Shown: piece by piece, positions 52,817 through 61,218 of the stretch | How the letters are laid out: each line of letters begins with the position of its first letter | Position numbering within the stretch: position 1 is the stretch's first letter | The notes under the pieces: generated by a model | What the model was told of the DNA's origin: nothing | The model's database searches: none | What the model saw: only the letters and a program-made list of their open reading frames with translations | Position numbers and translations under genes: made by a program | Origin: Nocardioides baculatus | GTDB lineage: Bacteria; Actinomycetota; Actinomycetes; Propionibacteriales; Nocardioidaceae | Reading direction: 5' to 3' | Assembly (NCBI RefSeq): GCF_016735675.1 | Contig: NZ_JAERSG010000001.1 | Location: 930,001 to 994,000, forward strand | DNA: 64,000 nucleotides

Positions 52817-53422
52817 ATGGACGACTCGGCGGCCAAGGCCAACCTCCACAACTACCTGCGGCACGAGCGGCAGGCGGTGCTCGCCAAGCTCGACGGCCTG
52901 TCGGAGTACGACGTACGCCGCCCGATGACCACCACCGGGACCAACCTGCTCGGGCTGGTGAAGCACCTCGCGACGTGGGAGGCGCGCTACCTCGGTGAGG
53001 TCTTCGGCCGGCCGTTCACCGAGCCGCTGTCGCGGTGGGACGTCGAGGAGGAGCGGCTCGCCGACATGTGGGCGAGCGAGCACGAGGCGCGCGACGACGT
53101 GGTCGACCGCTATCGCCGGGTGTGGGCGCACAGCGACGCCACCATCGATGCGCTGGCCCTGGGTGACACCGGTCGCGTCGAGTGGTGGGGAGCCGACGAG
53201 GTGCCGCTCTTCAACGTCCTCGTCCACGTGCTCGCCGAGACCAGCCGGCACGCCGGCCACGCCGACATCCTGCGCGAGGAGATCGACGGCGCGGTCGGCA
53301 CCGATGCCGAGGCGATGGCGACGGACGGCCACGATGCGACGTTCTGGACCGAGCGGCGCGCGGAGATCGAGGCGGCCGCCCGCTCCGCCGGTCGGTCCCG
53401 GAACCTGTCAGGAAACCACTGA
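52817..53422 (+). CDS. DinB-family (DUF664-like) protein
   Basis: 201 residues, four-helix bundle with three spaced His that could bind a metal (LVKHLATWEARYLG; VLAETSRHAGHADILRE). Related to mycothiol-dependent S-transferases and bacillithiol enzymes; function unknown. CAGGGT lies six bases before the ATG, which suggests a leaderless message. Although 22 bp behind hutU, it probably has its own promoter. Confidence 0.85.
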   Translation: MDDSAAKANLHNYLRHERQAVLAKLDGLSEYDVRRPMTTTGTNLLGLVKHLATWEARYLGEVFGRPFTEPLSRWDVEEERLADMWASEHEARDDVVDRYRRVWAHSDATIDALALGDTGRVEWWGADEVPLFNVLVHVLAETSRHAGHADILREEIDGAVGTDAEAMATDGHDATFWTERRAEIEAAARSAGRSRNLSGNH

Positions 53423-53453
53423 CTTTCGTGGCCGAGTAGGACAAGATCCCTCC

Positions 53454-54485
53454 ATGGCATCGGGGGACAGGAAGAAGCCGGCGCGTGCGCGCGTCGTGCT
53501 GACGGACATCAGCTCGCGGGCGTGGGAGCACCCCGCGGACAAGGGTGCGCTCGTCGCGCTGCGCAAGCTCAAGGGCTTCGACGTCCTGCTCAAGACCATG
53601 TCGGGGGTCTTCCGCGAGCGGGCCTGGCGGCTGACGCTGCTCGGCTCGGCGGTGCGCGTCGACGAGCGGCAGTTCACGCGGCTCCACCGCCTGCTGGCCG
53701 AGGTCGGCCAGAGCCTTGACGCGACCGTGCTCCCGGAGATGTACGTCCAGGCCGACCCGACGCTGTCCGCCCAGACCGTGGGCATGGATCGGCCGATCAT
53801 CATCCTGTCGTCCGGCATGGTGCACCACCTCGACGACGACGAGCTGCGCTTCGTCATCGGCCACGAGCTCGGCCACGCGATCAGCGGTCACGCGGTCTAC
53901 CGCACGCTGTTGCTGCGGCTGCTCGGTCTCGGCGGCCTGCTCAACGCGGTCCCCGGCGGGGCGCTGGGCATCCGGATGGTGACCGTCGGGCTGCTCGAGT
54001 GGTCCCGCAAGGCCGAGCTGTCGGCCGACCGGGCCGGACTCCTCGCCAGCCAGGACCCGACCGCCGCGCTGCGCACCCACATGAAGCTCGCGAGCGGCGG
54101 CAACCTCGACGAGCTCGACGTCACCTCGTTCCTCGCCCAGGGAGCGGAGTACGACGAGGGCGGCGACGTCCGCGAGTCGCTGATCAAGCTGTCCCTGCTC
54201 CAGCAGCAGACCCACCCGTTCGCCGTCGTCCGGGCGACCGAGCTGCGTCGCTGGATCGACTCCGGCGCGTACACCGCGATCCTCGGTGGCGCCTACCCGC
54301 GCCGCGAGGGCGACGACGACGCCTCGGTGAGCGAGGCCGCCCAGGAGGCGGCCGCGAGCTATGCCGTCGCCTTCGAGCGGACCCAGGACACCCTCGGCAG
54401 GCTGGTCCACGACCTCGCCGGCTGGATGGGCACCGCGAGCACCTGGCTCAACGACCGCTTCCGACGGGGCGACGAGAGCGCCTGA
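53454..54485 (+). CDS. M48-family zinc metalloprotease
   Basis: 343 residues. H137-ELG-H141 with the third zinc ligand E188 (SRKAELSADRAG) and helices around 150-182 that would lie in the membrane. Resembles the HtpX/Ste24-like group that degrades membrane or misfolded proteins. CAAGAT lies six bases before the ATG. A hairpin terminator follows. Confidence 0.9.
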   Translation: MASGDRKKPARARVVLTDISSRAWEHPADKGALVALRKLKGFDVLLKTMSGVFRERAWRLTLLGSAVRVDERQFTRLHRLLAEVGQSLDATVLPEMYVQADPTLSAQTVGMDRPIIILSSGMVHHLDDDELRFVIGHELGHAISGHAVYRTLLLRLLGLGGLLNAVPGGALGIRMVTVGLLEWSRKAELSADRAGLLASQDPTAALRTHMKLASGGNLDELDVTSFLAQGAEYDEGGDVRESLIKLSLLQQQTHPFAVVRATELRRWIDSGAYTAILGGAYPRREGDDDASVSEAAQEAAASYAVAFERTQDTLGRLVHDLAGWMGTASTWLNDRFRRGDESA

Positions 54486-54495
54486 TCGGGCAGAC

Positions 54496-54532
54496 GTGAC
54501 GCGAGCGGCGGCCCGAGCGACCGCTCCGTCAC
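54496..54532. terminator. Hairpin terminator between convergent genes
   Basis: GTGACG and GAGCGG (54496-54508) pair with CCGCTC and CGTCAC (54521-54532) with one bulged C. It serves the M48 gene and perhaps the convergent MFS gene. Confidence 0.65.
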
Positions 54533-54536
54533 GCCC

Positions 54537-55850
54537 TCAGTCCCGCTGCCGACCGTGCGGCGCGTGCTCGCCGGTGGCCGGGTCGACGACCGGGACGCTC
54601 TCGTCCGGGATGCCGTTGACGGTGGCGGGGATGAGCCGTTCGACGACGAGGGCGAGCACGGCGATCAGCCCGCAGCTCGCGACGAGGACGACGATGTAGG
54701 CCGACGACCAGCCGCGGTCGAGCACCACGCCCGCGAAGAGCGGCCCGCAGATCGCGCCGGCCTGGAAGGCGCCGGCGTTGACCGCGTTGTAGCGGCCGCG
54801 CAGGTGGTCGGGCGCCATGTCGTTGGTGATGGCCGGGATGGTCGGCTGCATCATCGTCTCGCCGAGTGCGAACAGTCCCATGTAGGCGAGGACGCACGCT
54901 GCCGCGACCGGACCCGGCAGGACACCCGTCGCGCCGAGCGCGACGTAGGACACCGCCCAGATCGCGCACATCACGAGCATCACCCGCGTGCGGCGGTGAC
55001 CGGCGATGCGTCGCAGCACGAGGAACTGGAGCAGGACGATCACCGCGGTGTTGATCGCGAAGGAGAACCCGATCACCGCGGTCGACACCTCGCCGACCTG
55101 CCGGGCGTAGGCCGGGAAGCCCGCCTCCAGCTGGCCGTAGCCGACGAAGACCGCCATGAAGGTCAGCGCGGTCATCCCGATGACCGCGGGACTGCGCAGG
55201 ATCGCGAGGTAGGACCCGTCGGACGTGTCGTCGTCGGGTGCCTCGTGGTGTCCGGTGACGCCACGGAGCGGACCGAGCAGCAGGGCGATCGGGACGAGCA
55301 TGCTGGCGGCATCGGCCAGGAAGATCACCGTGAACGTGTGGGGCTCGGAGACGTCGGCGTAGATCCCGCCGATGACGCCGCCGACGCCGATCCCGAGGTT
55401 GACGAGGGCGAAGTTGATGCCGAAGTACTGCTGGCGCTGCTCGCCCGTCGTCACTGCGGCGATGAGGGAGTTGAAGGCCGGCCACGACATCCCGAAGTTG
55501 ATGCCCAGGAACGCCATCGCGACAGCAGCGACCACCGGGGTGGTCGCGAAGGCCAGGACCGCGCAGCCGATCAGCTGGCACGTCGTGGAGAAGAGCAGCA
55601 CCCGTCGGGCGCCGATGCGGTCGGTGAGCGCGCCGCCCGGTCCGGTCACGGCCAGGGCCACGATCGCGATGAAGGCCATCAGGGTGCCGGCCAGGTCGAG
55701 CGAGAACCCCCGCACCTCGTGGAGGTAGATGACGGTGAAGGGGAGGGTGAGCCCGCGGCCGAGCGTCTGGACCGCGACGGTGGACAGCAGCCACCGCCCC
55801 TCGGCCGACAGCCCGGTCCAGAACTGGCGCAGGGTCACCGATGAGCTCAC
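54537..55850 (-). CDS. MFS transporter
   Basis: 437 residues with twelve helices, an intracellular loop motif GGALTDRIGARRVLL (motif A of the major facilitator superfamily) and a charged middle loop (about 200-215). Probable drug or metabolite efflux pump of the 12-helix type; substrate unknown. CACAAT lies six bases before the GTG, so translation is likely leaderless. Confidence 0.9.
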   Translation of the reverse strand: MSSSVTLRQFWTGLSAEGRWLLSTVAVQTLGRGLTLPFTVIYLHEVRGFSLDLAGTLMAFIAIVALAVTGPGGALTDRIGARRVLLFSTTCQLIGCAVLAFATTPVVAAVAMAFLGINFGMSWPAFNSLIAAVTTGEQRQQYFGINFALVNLGIGVGGVIGGIYADVSEPHTFTVIFLADAASMLVPIALLLGPLRGVTGHHEAPDDDTSDGSYLAILRSPAVIGMTALTFMAVFVGYGQLEAGFPAYARQVGEVSTAVIGFSFAINTAVIVLLQFLVLRRIAGHRRTRVMLVMCAIWAVSYVALGATGVLPGPVAAACVLAYMGLFALGETMMQPTIPAITNDMAPDHLRGRYNAVNAGAFQAGAICGPLFAGVVLDRGWSSAYIVVLVASCGLIAVLALVVERLIPATVNGIPDESVPVVDPATGEHAPHGRQRD

Positions 55851-55939
55851 CCGTCGATTGTGTCGTCAGGCACCGCCAGCGTGCACGCGGGTTTCGGACG
55901 TGACCGACGGGCGCGGCCGGAGACGCGCCGGACATGCAT

Positions 55940-55974
55940 CAGGGCCTCGGACACCCGAGGTGTCCGAGGCCCTG
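55940..55974. terminator. 16-bp perfect hairpin terminator after the DUF6131-like gene
   Basis: CAGGGCCTCGGACACC (55940-55955) pairs with 55959-55974 around CGA, 20 bp past the stop of the small minus-strand gene. Confidence 0.75.
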
Positions 55975-55993
55975 GAGGCGTGGCGTCCGTCCG

Positions 55994-56137
55994 CTAGAAG
56001 ACCCGACGGCTGCTGCCGCCGATGGGGACGAAGTTGAGAATCAGGCCGACGACGATCAGCACCAGTCCGATGTAGGTGAGGACCGGCGGTCCGACGAGGA
56101 TTCCGATGAGGAGCAGGATCAGTCCGAGGACAACCAT
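55994..56137 (-). CDS. Small two-helix membrane protein, DUF6131-like
   Basis: 47 residues. Two short helices (VVLGLILLLIGILVG and YIGLVLIVVGLILNFV) and a basic end (SSRRVF). AAGGAGG is placed ideally upstream of the ATG at 56137, so the gene is convincingly translated. It matches the small DUF6131-type membrane proteins of Actinobacteria; role unknown. Confidence 0.8.
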   Translation of the reverse strand: MVVLGLILLLIGILVGPPVLTYIGLVLIVVGLILNFVPIGGSSRRVF

Positions 56138-56237
56138 GTCTTTTTGCCTCCTTGTGAAGCGCCCTTGTGGGCGGCCCCAGCACTCTGCCGCGTGGCGCCC
56201 GCTTTGGAAAGCCGGGCACCTCCCTCTGGGTGAGCCT

Positions 56238-57107
56238 TCAGCCAGTGGCGAGTGCCTGGATCGCGTCGTGGATCGAGAGCGTGCGGCGGGCGGACTCGAC
56301 GTGGAGGTTCTCGACCATCCGGCCGTGGTAGGTCACCACGCCCGATCCCTGGCCGTCCTCGAACGCCGCGATCAGCCCGCGGGCGTCCTCGACGGCCTGC
56401 TCGCTGGGGGCGAACGCGGTGTTGGCGCCCTCGACCTGGCCGGGGTGGATCAGCGTCTTGCCGTCGAAGCCCATCTGCCGGCCCTGCTCGCACTCGGCGA
56501 GGAAGCCCTCGGCGTCCTTGACGTCGTTGTAGACGCCGTCGATCACCGCGATCCCGGCGGCCCGGCCGGCGAGCAGCACGGTGTGGAGGCTCGGCAGGAT
56601 CGGTGCGCGACCCGGGACGTGCTCGGCGTACAGCTCCTTGACGAGGTCGTTGGTGCCGAGGACGAGCGCCTGGAGCCGGGGCGACGCGGCCGCGATCTCG
56701 CGGACGTTGAAGATCGCCTCCGGCGTCTCCACCATCGCCCAGAGGCGGGTGTGCTCGGGAGCGCCCGCCGACTCGAGCGCCGTCGCGAGACCTCGCACCT
56801 GGTCGGCGGTCTCGACCTTAGGCACCACCACTGCGGCGGGGCCGGCGGCGGCCGCGGCCTCCAGGTCCGCGGCGTGCCACTCGGTGCCGATCCCGTTGAC
56901 GCGGATGCTGACCGTACGCCGTCCGTAGTCGCCGCTGGCTGCGGCCGCGGCTGCCGCCTGGCGCGCGGCGGGCTTGGCGTCGGGGGCGACGGCGTCCTCG
57001 AGGTCGAGGATCAGTGCGTCGCACGCGATGTCCTTGGCCTTCTCCAGGGCGCGCTCGTTGGAGCTCGGCATGTAGAGGACGGAGCGGAGGGGGGTGAACT
57101 CAGACAT
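56238..57107 (-). CDS. HpcH/HpaI (CitE-like) CoA-ester lyase
   Basis: 289 residues, TIM barrel of the citrate-lyase beta-like family: RSVLYMPSSNERALEKAKDI, the metal site DLEDAV and PKVETADQV, and a catalytic-region Glu in AMVETPEAIFN. Such enzymes cleave malyl-, methylmalyl- or citramalyl-CoA. Its start overlaps the stop of the paralogous upstream gene by 8 bp, so the two are translated together. Confidence 0.9.
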   Translation of the reverse strand: MSEFTPLRSVLYMPSSNERALEKAKDIACDALILDLEDAVAPDAKPAARQAAAAAAASGDYGRRTVSIRVNGIGTEWHAADLEAAAAAGPAAVVVPKVETADQVRGLATALESAGAPEHTRLWAMVETPEAIFNVREIAAASPRLQALVLGTNDLVKELYAEHVPGRAPILPSLHTVLLAGRAAGIAVIDGVYNDVKDAEGFLAECEQGRQMGFDGKTLIHPGQVEGANTAFAPSEQAVEDARGLIAAFEDGQGSGVVTYHGRMVENLHVESARRTLSIHDAIQALATG

Positions 57108-58185
57108 CGGCGACCTCGATCGCGTCGTACTGCTCCTTGAGCGCGGGGTCGATCGCGGCGAGCTCCTCGGCGAGGGCGACCATCACCTGGCACTGCTTCA
57201 CCGAGGCGTCGTCCTCCATCTTGCCGTCGATCATCACCGCGCCCGTGCCGTCGCCCATTGCGGCGATCACCCGGCGGGCGTGCGCGACGTCCTCGACGCT
57301 GGGGGAGAAGACCTTGTTCGCGATGGTGATCTGCGCCGGGTGCAACGACCACGCGCCGACGCAGCCCAGGAGGAACGCGTTGCGGAACTGGTCCTCGCAC
57401 GCGACCGTGTCCCTGATGTCACCGAACGGCCCGTAGTAGGGGTAGATCCCGTGCATCGCGCACGCGTCGACCATCCGGGCGATCGTGTAGTGCCACAGGT
57501 CCTGCTGGTACGACGTGCGCGGAGCGTCGTACTGCGGGACGCCCAGGTCGTCGCGCGTCGGGTCCTCGCGCACCAGGTAGCCGGGGTGGCCGCCGCCGAC
57601 CCGGGTGGTCTTCATCCGCCGGTCGGCGGCGAGGTCGGCCGGGCCGAGGGACAGGCCCTGCATGCGCGGGCTGGCCGCGCAGATCTCCTCGATGTTCGCG
57701 ACACCGCGGGCGGTCTCGAGGATCGCGTGCACGAGGATCGGTCGGTCGAGGCCGGCCTTCGCCTCGAGCTGCGCGAGCAGCCGGTCGACGTAGTGGATGT
57801 CCTCGGCGCCCTGCACCTTCGGCACCATGATCACGTCGAGCTTGTCGCCGATCTCGGTCACCAGGGTGACGAGGTCGTCGAGGCCCCACGGGCTGTCGAG
57901 CGAGTTGACGCGCGTCCAGAACTGGGTCTTCCCGAAGTCAGTCGCCTTGCCGATCGCGACCAGGCCCTGGCGCGACTTCTCCTTGTTCTCGGCCTTCACC
58001 GCGTCCTCGAGGTTGCCGAGGAGGACGTCGACCGAGCCGACCATGTCGGGCACCTTGGCGGCCATCTTCTCGTTGCCCGGGTCGAAGAAGTGGATCGCGC
58101 GGCTCGGCCGGGCCGGGATGTCGCGCAGCGGCGTCGGGGCCCCCACGGCCAGCGGTGCGAAGAAGTCCTTGGCGGTTCGTGACAT
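57100..58185 (-). CDS. HpcH/HpaI-family lyase, larger paralogue (malyl-CoA lyase-like)
   Basis: 361 residues. Same barrel family (GNLEDAVKAENKEKSRQGL as metal site, VPKVQGAEDI, HAILETARGVANIEEI) with longer loops and a C-terminal lid (SLHPAQITIANKVFSP). Length and motifs fit L-malyl-CoA/beta-methylmalyl-CoA lyases of the ethylmalonyl-CoA or glyoxylate pathways. With its partner it may form a heteromer or two sequential lyases. Confidence 0.88.
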   Translation of the reverse strand: MSRTAKDFFAPLAVGAPTPLRDIPARPSRAIHFFDPGNEKMAAKVPDMVGSVDVLLGNLEDAVKAENKEKSRQGLVAIGKATDFGKTQFWTRVNSLDSPWGLDDLVTLVTEIGDKLDVIMVPKVQGAEDIHYVDRLLAQLEAKAGLDRPILVHAILETARGVANIEEICAASPRMQGLSLGPADLAADRRMKTTRVGGGHPGYLVREDPTRDDLGVPQYDAPRTSYQQDLWHYTIARMVDACAMHGIYPYYGPFGDIRDTVACEDQFRNAFLLGCVGAWSLHPAQITIANKVFSPSVEDVAHARRVIAAMGDGTGAVMIDGKMEDDASVKQCQVMVALAEELAAIDPALKEQYDAIEVADV

Positions 58186-58238
58186 GGGCGCAAACTACCG
58201 TCGCGCAGGCCGTCGTCGATATGACGGATGTCTCGCGG

Positions 58239-58805
58239 TCAGTGCCGGCGCCACCAGCGGCGCTTGGGCGGCTCGGCCGCGGCCGCCTGCTCGCGTGCGG
58301 CCCGCTGGGCCTCGATCCGGGCCGCACGCCGGGCGCGCCAGGCCACGACCTCGTCGTCGACGTCGCGCTGGCGGGTGATCACCGGCGGCCCCGAGGGCCC
58401 CGTCGGCGGGGTGTAGATCGCCTTGCGGACCCGGGCGTTGAAGTCCTCGACCTCGCGGCGCACCTCCGACTCGACGTTGATCCGGTCGAGCAGGCCGTCG
58501 AGCTCGGCGTCCTCCTTCCGGAGGGCGAGGGCCGGCGGCAGGATCGCGATGTTCTCGCGCTCGACGAGCTTCTTGATCCACCAGTCGGGGTCGTGCTCGA
58601 CGCCGAGGTCCTCGATCGGCTTGCCGTAGCCGGCGAGGTCGTCGAAGTCGCCGCGCTCCATCGCGATCCGGATCTGCTGGTCCACCCAGCTGGACTGGTG
58701 GTGGATGCGCGCAGCCGCCGCCGACCGACCGGTGCGCTCGTCGCGCTCGACCTCGCGGCGTACGGACTCGGTGTCCGCGGTCTCGAACTCGTCGTCGGGC
58801 GACAT
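58239..58805 (-). CDS. DUF1992 (DnaJ-C28-like) protein
   Basis: 188 residues with the family core WVDQQIRIAMERGDFDDLAG, GKPI and a downstream helical region, then an Arg-Ala-rich end (RRWWRRH). Function unknown; relatives carry a J-domain in eukaryotes, absent here. TAGGCT lies six bases before the ATG, so a leaderless message is likely. Confidence 0.88.
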   Translation of the reverse strand: MSPDDEFETADTESVRREVERDERTGRSAAAARIHHQSSWVDQQIRIAMERGDFDDLAGYGKPIEDLGVEHDPDWWIKKLVERENIAILPPALALRKEDAELDGLLDRINVESEVRREVEDFNARVRKAIYTPPTGPSGPPVITRQRDVDDEVVAWRARRAARIEAQRAAREQAAAAEPPKRRWWRRH

Positions 58806-58907
58806 GTCCCGAGCCTACGTCGACCCAGGTCCGACCCGCTCGGGCTCGGGGTCGGACCGGGGGTGATCCCGATGGTCTGCCGTGTCGTCGCGGTGCAGGC
58901 TGGGGAC

Positions 58908-59153
58908 ATGGAAAAGTTCCGTGCCTCCCTCGCCCGTCAGGGCCTCGTCCGCTCCACCGACCGCGCCGTCATCGGCGGCGTCTGCGCCGGCGTCGGGCGT
59001 CGGCTCGGCCTGACCCCCTGGGTCACCCGCCTGCTCTTCCTGGTGACCCTGGTCGTCATCCCCGGGAGCCAGTTCCTGGTCTACCCGCTGCTGTGGTTCC
59101 TGATGCCGTCCGAGGACAGCACGGTCTCCGTCGTGCACGCGCCCAGCCGCTGA
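58908..59153 (+). CDS. PspC-domain membrane protein
   Basis: 81 residues. PspC pattern DRAVIGGVCAGVGRRLGL followed by helices (WVTRLLFLVTLVVIPGSQFL and VYPLLWFLMP). PspC proteins sense or relay membrane stress. CAGGCT is six bases before the ATG at 58908; leaderless start likely. Confidence 0.9.
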   Translation: MEKFRASLARQGLVRSTDRAVIGGVCAGVGRRLGLTPWVTRLLFLVTLVVIPGSQFLVYPLLWFLMPSEDSTVSVVHAPSR

Positions 59154-59183
59154 CAACTTTCTCGCCCCGGGAGTCGTCTCCCC

Positions 59184-59747
59184 GTGATGACCCCCACGCG
59201 CGTACGCCGACGAGGCGCGGCCGCGACCCTCGTCGGCCTCCTGCTCGTGCTCGGGGCCTGCTCGGCCGACCGGGGCGACTCGTCGTCGGACCCCACCTCG
59301 ACCTCGTCGCGCGCGTCTGCTGACGAGCCGGGCAGGAGTGCCGAGCCGACGGACGAGGCCGGGGACACGGACGCCGAGGTCGACGCCGGCACGGAGACCG
59401 CGTCGGCGTCAGAGGGCGTGAGCTGCGAGCGGGTGGACGACGCCACGGCGCAGGACATCGCCGACGGGAGCATCGACCCGATCGACCCCGTGCCGGGCCG
59501 CAGCATGGCGTACCGACCGGACGGGATGAACGGCACCTACCTGGTGGTGATGGTGTTCACCGGACCGGGTCGGCCCGAGCCCGAGATGGGGGTCTGGGCG
59601 GTGAAGCGGTCGATCGAACCGGACGACCACGGGCCGATCCAGTCGATCGACCGCATCGCCCGGTACGTCACGTCGTGGCCGGTGGCGCGGTGGATCGTCG
59701 AGGACGACTTCCGGGTCAGTGAGGCCCGCGCCTGCACGCTGGTCTGA
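59184..59747 (+). CDS. Putative lipoprotein
   Basis: 187 residues (GTG 59184; ATG 59187 in frame). Lipobox LGAC near residue 26, then a long Ser-Thr-Asp-Glu linker (about 30-75) and a small domain with two Cys (GVSCERV and EARACTLV) likely to form a disulfide. No known family recognised. Short gap to the convergent MFS gene. Confidence 0.7.
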   Translation: MMTPTRVRRRGAAATLVGLLLVLGACSADRGDSSSDPTSTSSRASADEPGRSAEPTDEAGDTDAEVDAGTETASASEGVSCERVDDATAQDIADGSIDPIDPVPGRSMAYRPDGMNGTYLVVMVFTGPGRPEPEMGVWAVKRSIEPDDHGPIQSIDRIARYVTSWPVARWIVEDDFRVSEARACTLV

Positions 59748-59760
59748 TCGTCCCGGTGGG

Positions 59761-61218
59761 TCAGTGGGTGACCGACGTGGGGGCGTCGCTGAAGGCGTGC
59801 TTCGGCGCGGCCATCAGGGCGAGCGCCGCGAGGAACGACGCACCGGCGCAGACCGCCCACACCGTCAGGTAGCCGCTGAGCGGCGCGACCTTCTCGGCGG
59901 TCGCGTCGAGGGAACCGGTCGCCGTGAGGGCGATCGCGAAGATCGCCGAGGCGATGGCGCCGCCGACGGTCTTGGTGCCGTTGGTCATGCCGGTCGCGAT
60001 GCCGGTGCGCTCGGGCGGTGCGGCAGCCGCGGCTGCGGCCGGTAGCGCGGCGACGAGGGCGCCCGAGCCGAGGCCCGCGATCGCCATGTTGATGAGCGCC
60101 TGCCAGGTGTGGTCGTGGAAGGGCAGCCAGAGGAGGTAGCCGACCCCGACGAGGCAGCACGCCACGATCAGGGCACGGCGTACGCCGCCCAGCAGCCGCG
60201 TCGTCAGGGGAAGGGTGAAGGCGCCGATCGCCAGCGTGACGACGTACAACCCGATGAGCGTGGAGATGAAGGCCGAGTCCGCACCGAGGCCGTAGCCGCG
60301 CACTGCGGGGTCGGCCTGGGCGTAGGTCGAGAGCGGGATCTGACCGCCGAGGACCGGGACGCCGAAGAGGAACGCGGTCAGCTGGACCGGCCACTGGGCG
60401 GGGCTGGAGAGGAGCCGCACGTCGACGATCGGCTCGGGGTGCTGCTGCTCGAAGCGCCAGAACCACGCGAAGACCGCGACGGACACGAGGATGGTCAGCC
60501 AGCCGAGGAGCGAGCCCGCCCCGTCGAGGCGCAGCCAGACGAGGCCGCCCATCAGGACGCTGAGGGCGAGGCTGATCAGTCCGAGCCCGGTCCAGTCGAT
60601 GCCGCCGCTGTCGTCGCCGGGCGCCTGCTCGATGCCGACGAGGATCACGAAGAAGACCGCGGTGACGACGACGGCGGGCATCGCGAGCAGGACGTTCATG
60701 TCCATCGAGTCGACGAGCAGGCCGCTGGTCAGCGCGCCGATGATGACGGCCAGCTCGAGGGAGCCGACCAGGATCGCCGCGCCGCGCCGGGTGAGCAGCT
60801 CCTGGCGGCCGGAGTCGCGCGTGCGGCGGTGGATGATCGCGATCTCGAGCGGCAGCCAGACGACGTACGCCCCCTGGATGGCCCAGCCGATGAGGAAGGT
60901 CGTGAAGCCCGGGGCGAAGGCCAGCCACCACGAGCCGAGCGCGGTGACGGCGGTCGAGATGAGCAGGACCTTCTTGTGCCCGATGAGGTCGCCGAGCCGG
61001 GCGAGCAGCGGGATGCAGAGGGCGCTGACGATCAGCTGTGCGGCCTCGAACCAGTTGATGTCGCCCTCGGCGATCGAGAGGTGCTCGGCGATCTGCGGGT
61101 AGATCGGCGTGTAGTAGCCCTGCAGGATGCCGCTGGCGAACTCGACAAGGACGAGGAAGCCGACGATCGCGGCGAGACCCTTCACCGCGGTCTGCGCGGC
61201 GGGCTTGGTGGTCGTCAT
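59761..61218 (-). CDS. MFS transporter, DHA2-like (14-helix)
   Basis: 485 residues with about fourteen helices and motif A-like LLARLGDLIGHKKVLLI. Members expel drugs or metabolites using the proton gradient. Its ATG overlaps the stop of the M20 gene (ATGA), so it belongs to a three-gene operon with a nitroreductase and an M20 hydrolase; it might export or import the hydrolase's substrate or product. Confidence 0.9.
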   Translation of the reverse strand: MTTTKPAAQTAVKGLAAIVGFLVLVEFASGILQGYYTPIYPQIAEHLSIAEGDINWFEAAQLIVSALCIPLLARLGDLIGHKKVLLISTAVTALGSWWLAFAPGFTTFLIGWAIQGAYVVWLPLEIAIIHRRTRDSGRQELLTRRGAAILVGSLELAVIIGALTSGLLVDSMDMNVLLAMPAVVVTAVFFVILVGIEQAPGDDSGGIDWTGLGLISLALSVLMGGLVWLRLDGAGSLLGWLTILVSVAVFAWFWRFEQQHPEPIVDVRLLSSPAQWPVQLTAFLFGVPVLGGQIPLSTYAQADPAVRGYGLGADSAFISTLIGLYVVTLAIGAFTLPLTTRLLGGVRRALIVACCLVGVGYLLWLPFHDHTWQALINMAIAGLGSGALVAALPAAAAAAAPPERTGIATGMTNGTKTVGGAIASAIFAIALTATGSLDATAEKVAPLSGYLTVWAVCAGASFLAALALMAAPKHAFSDAPTSVTH

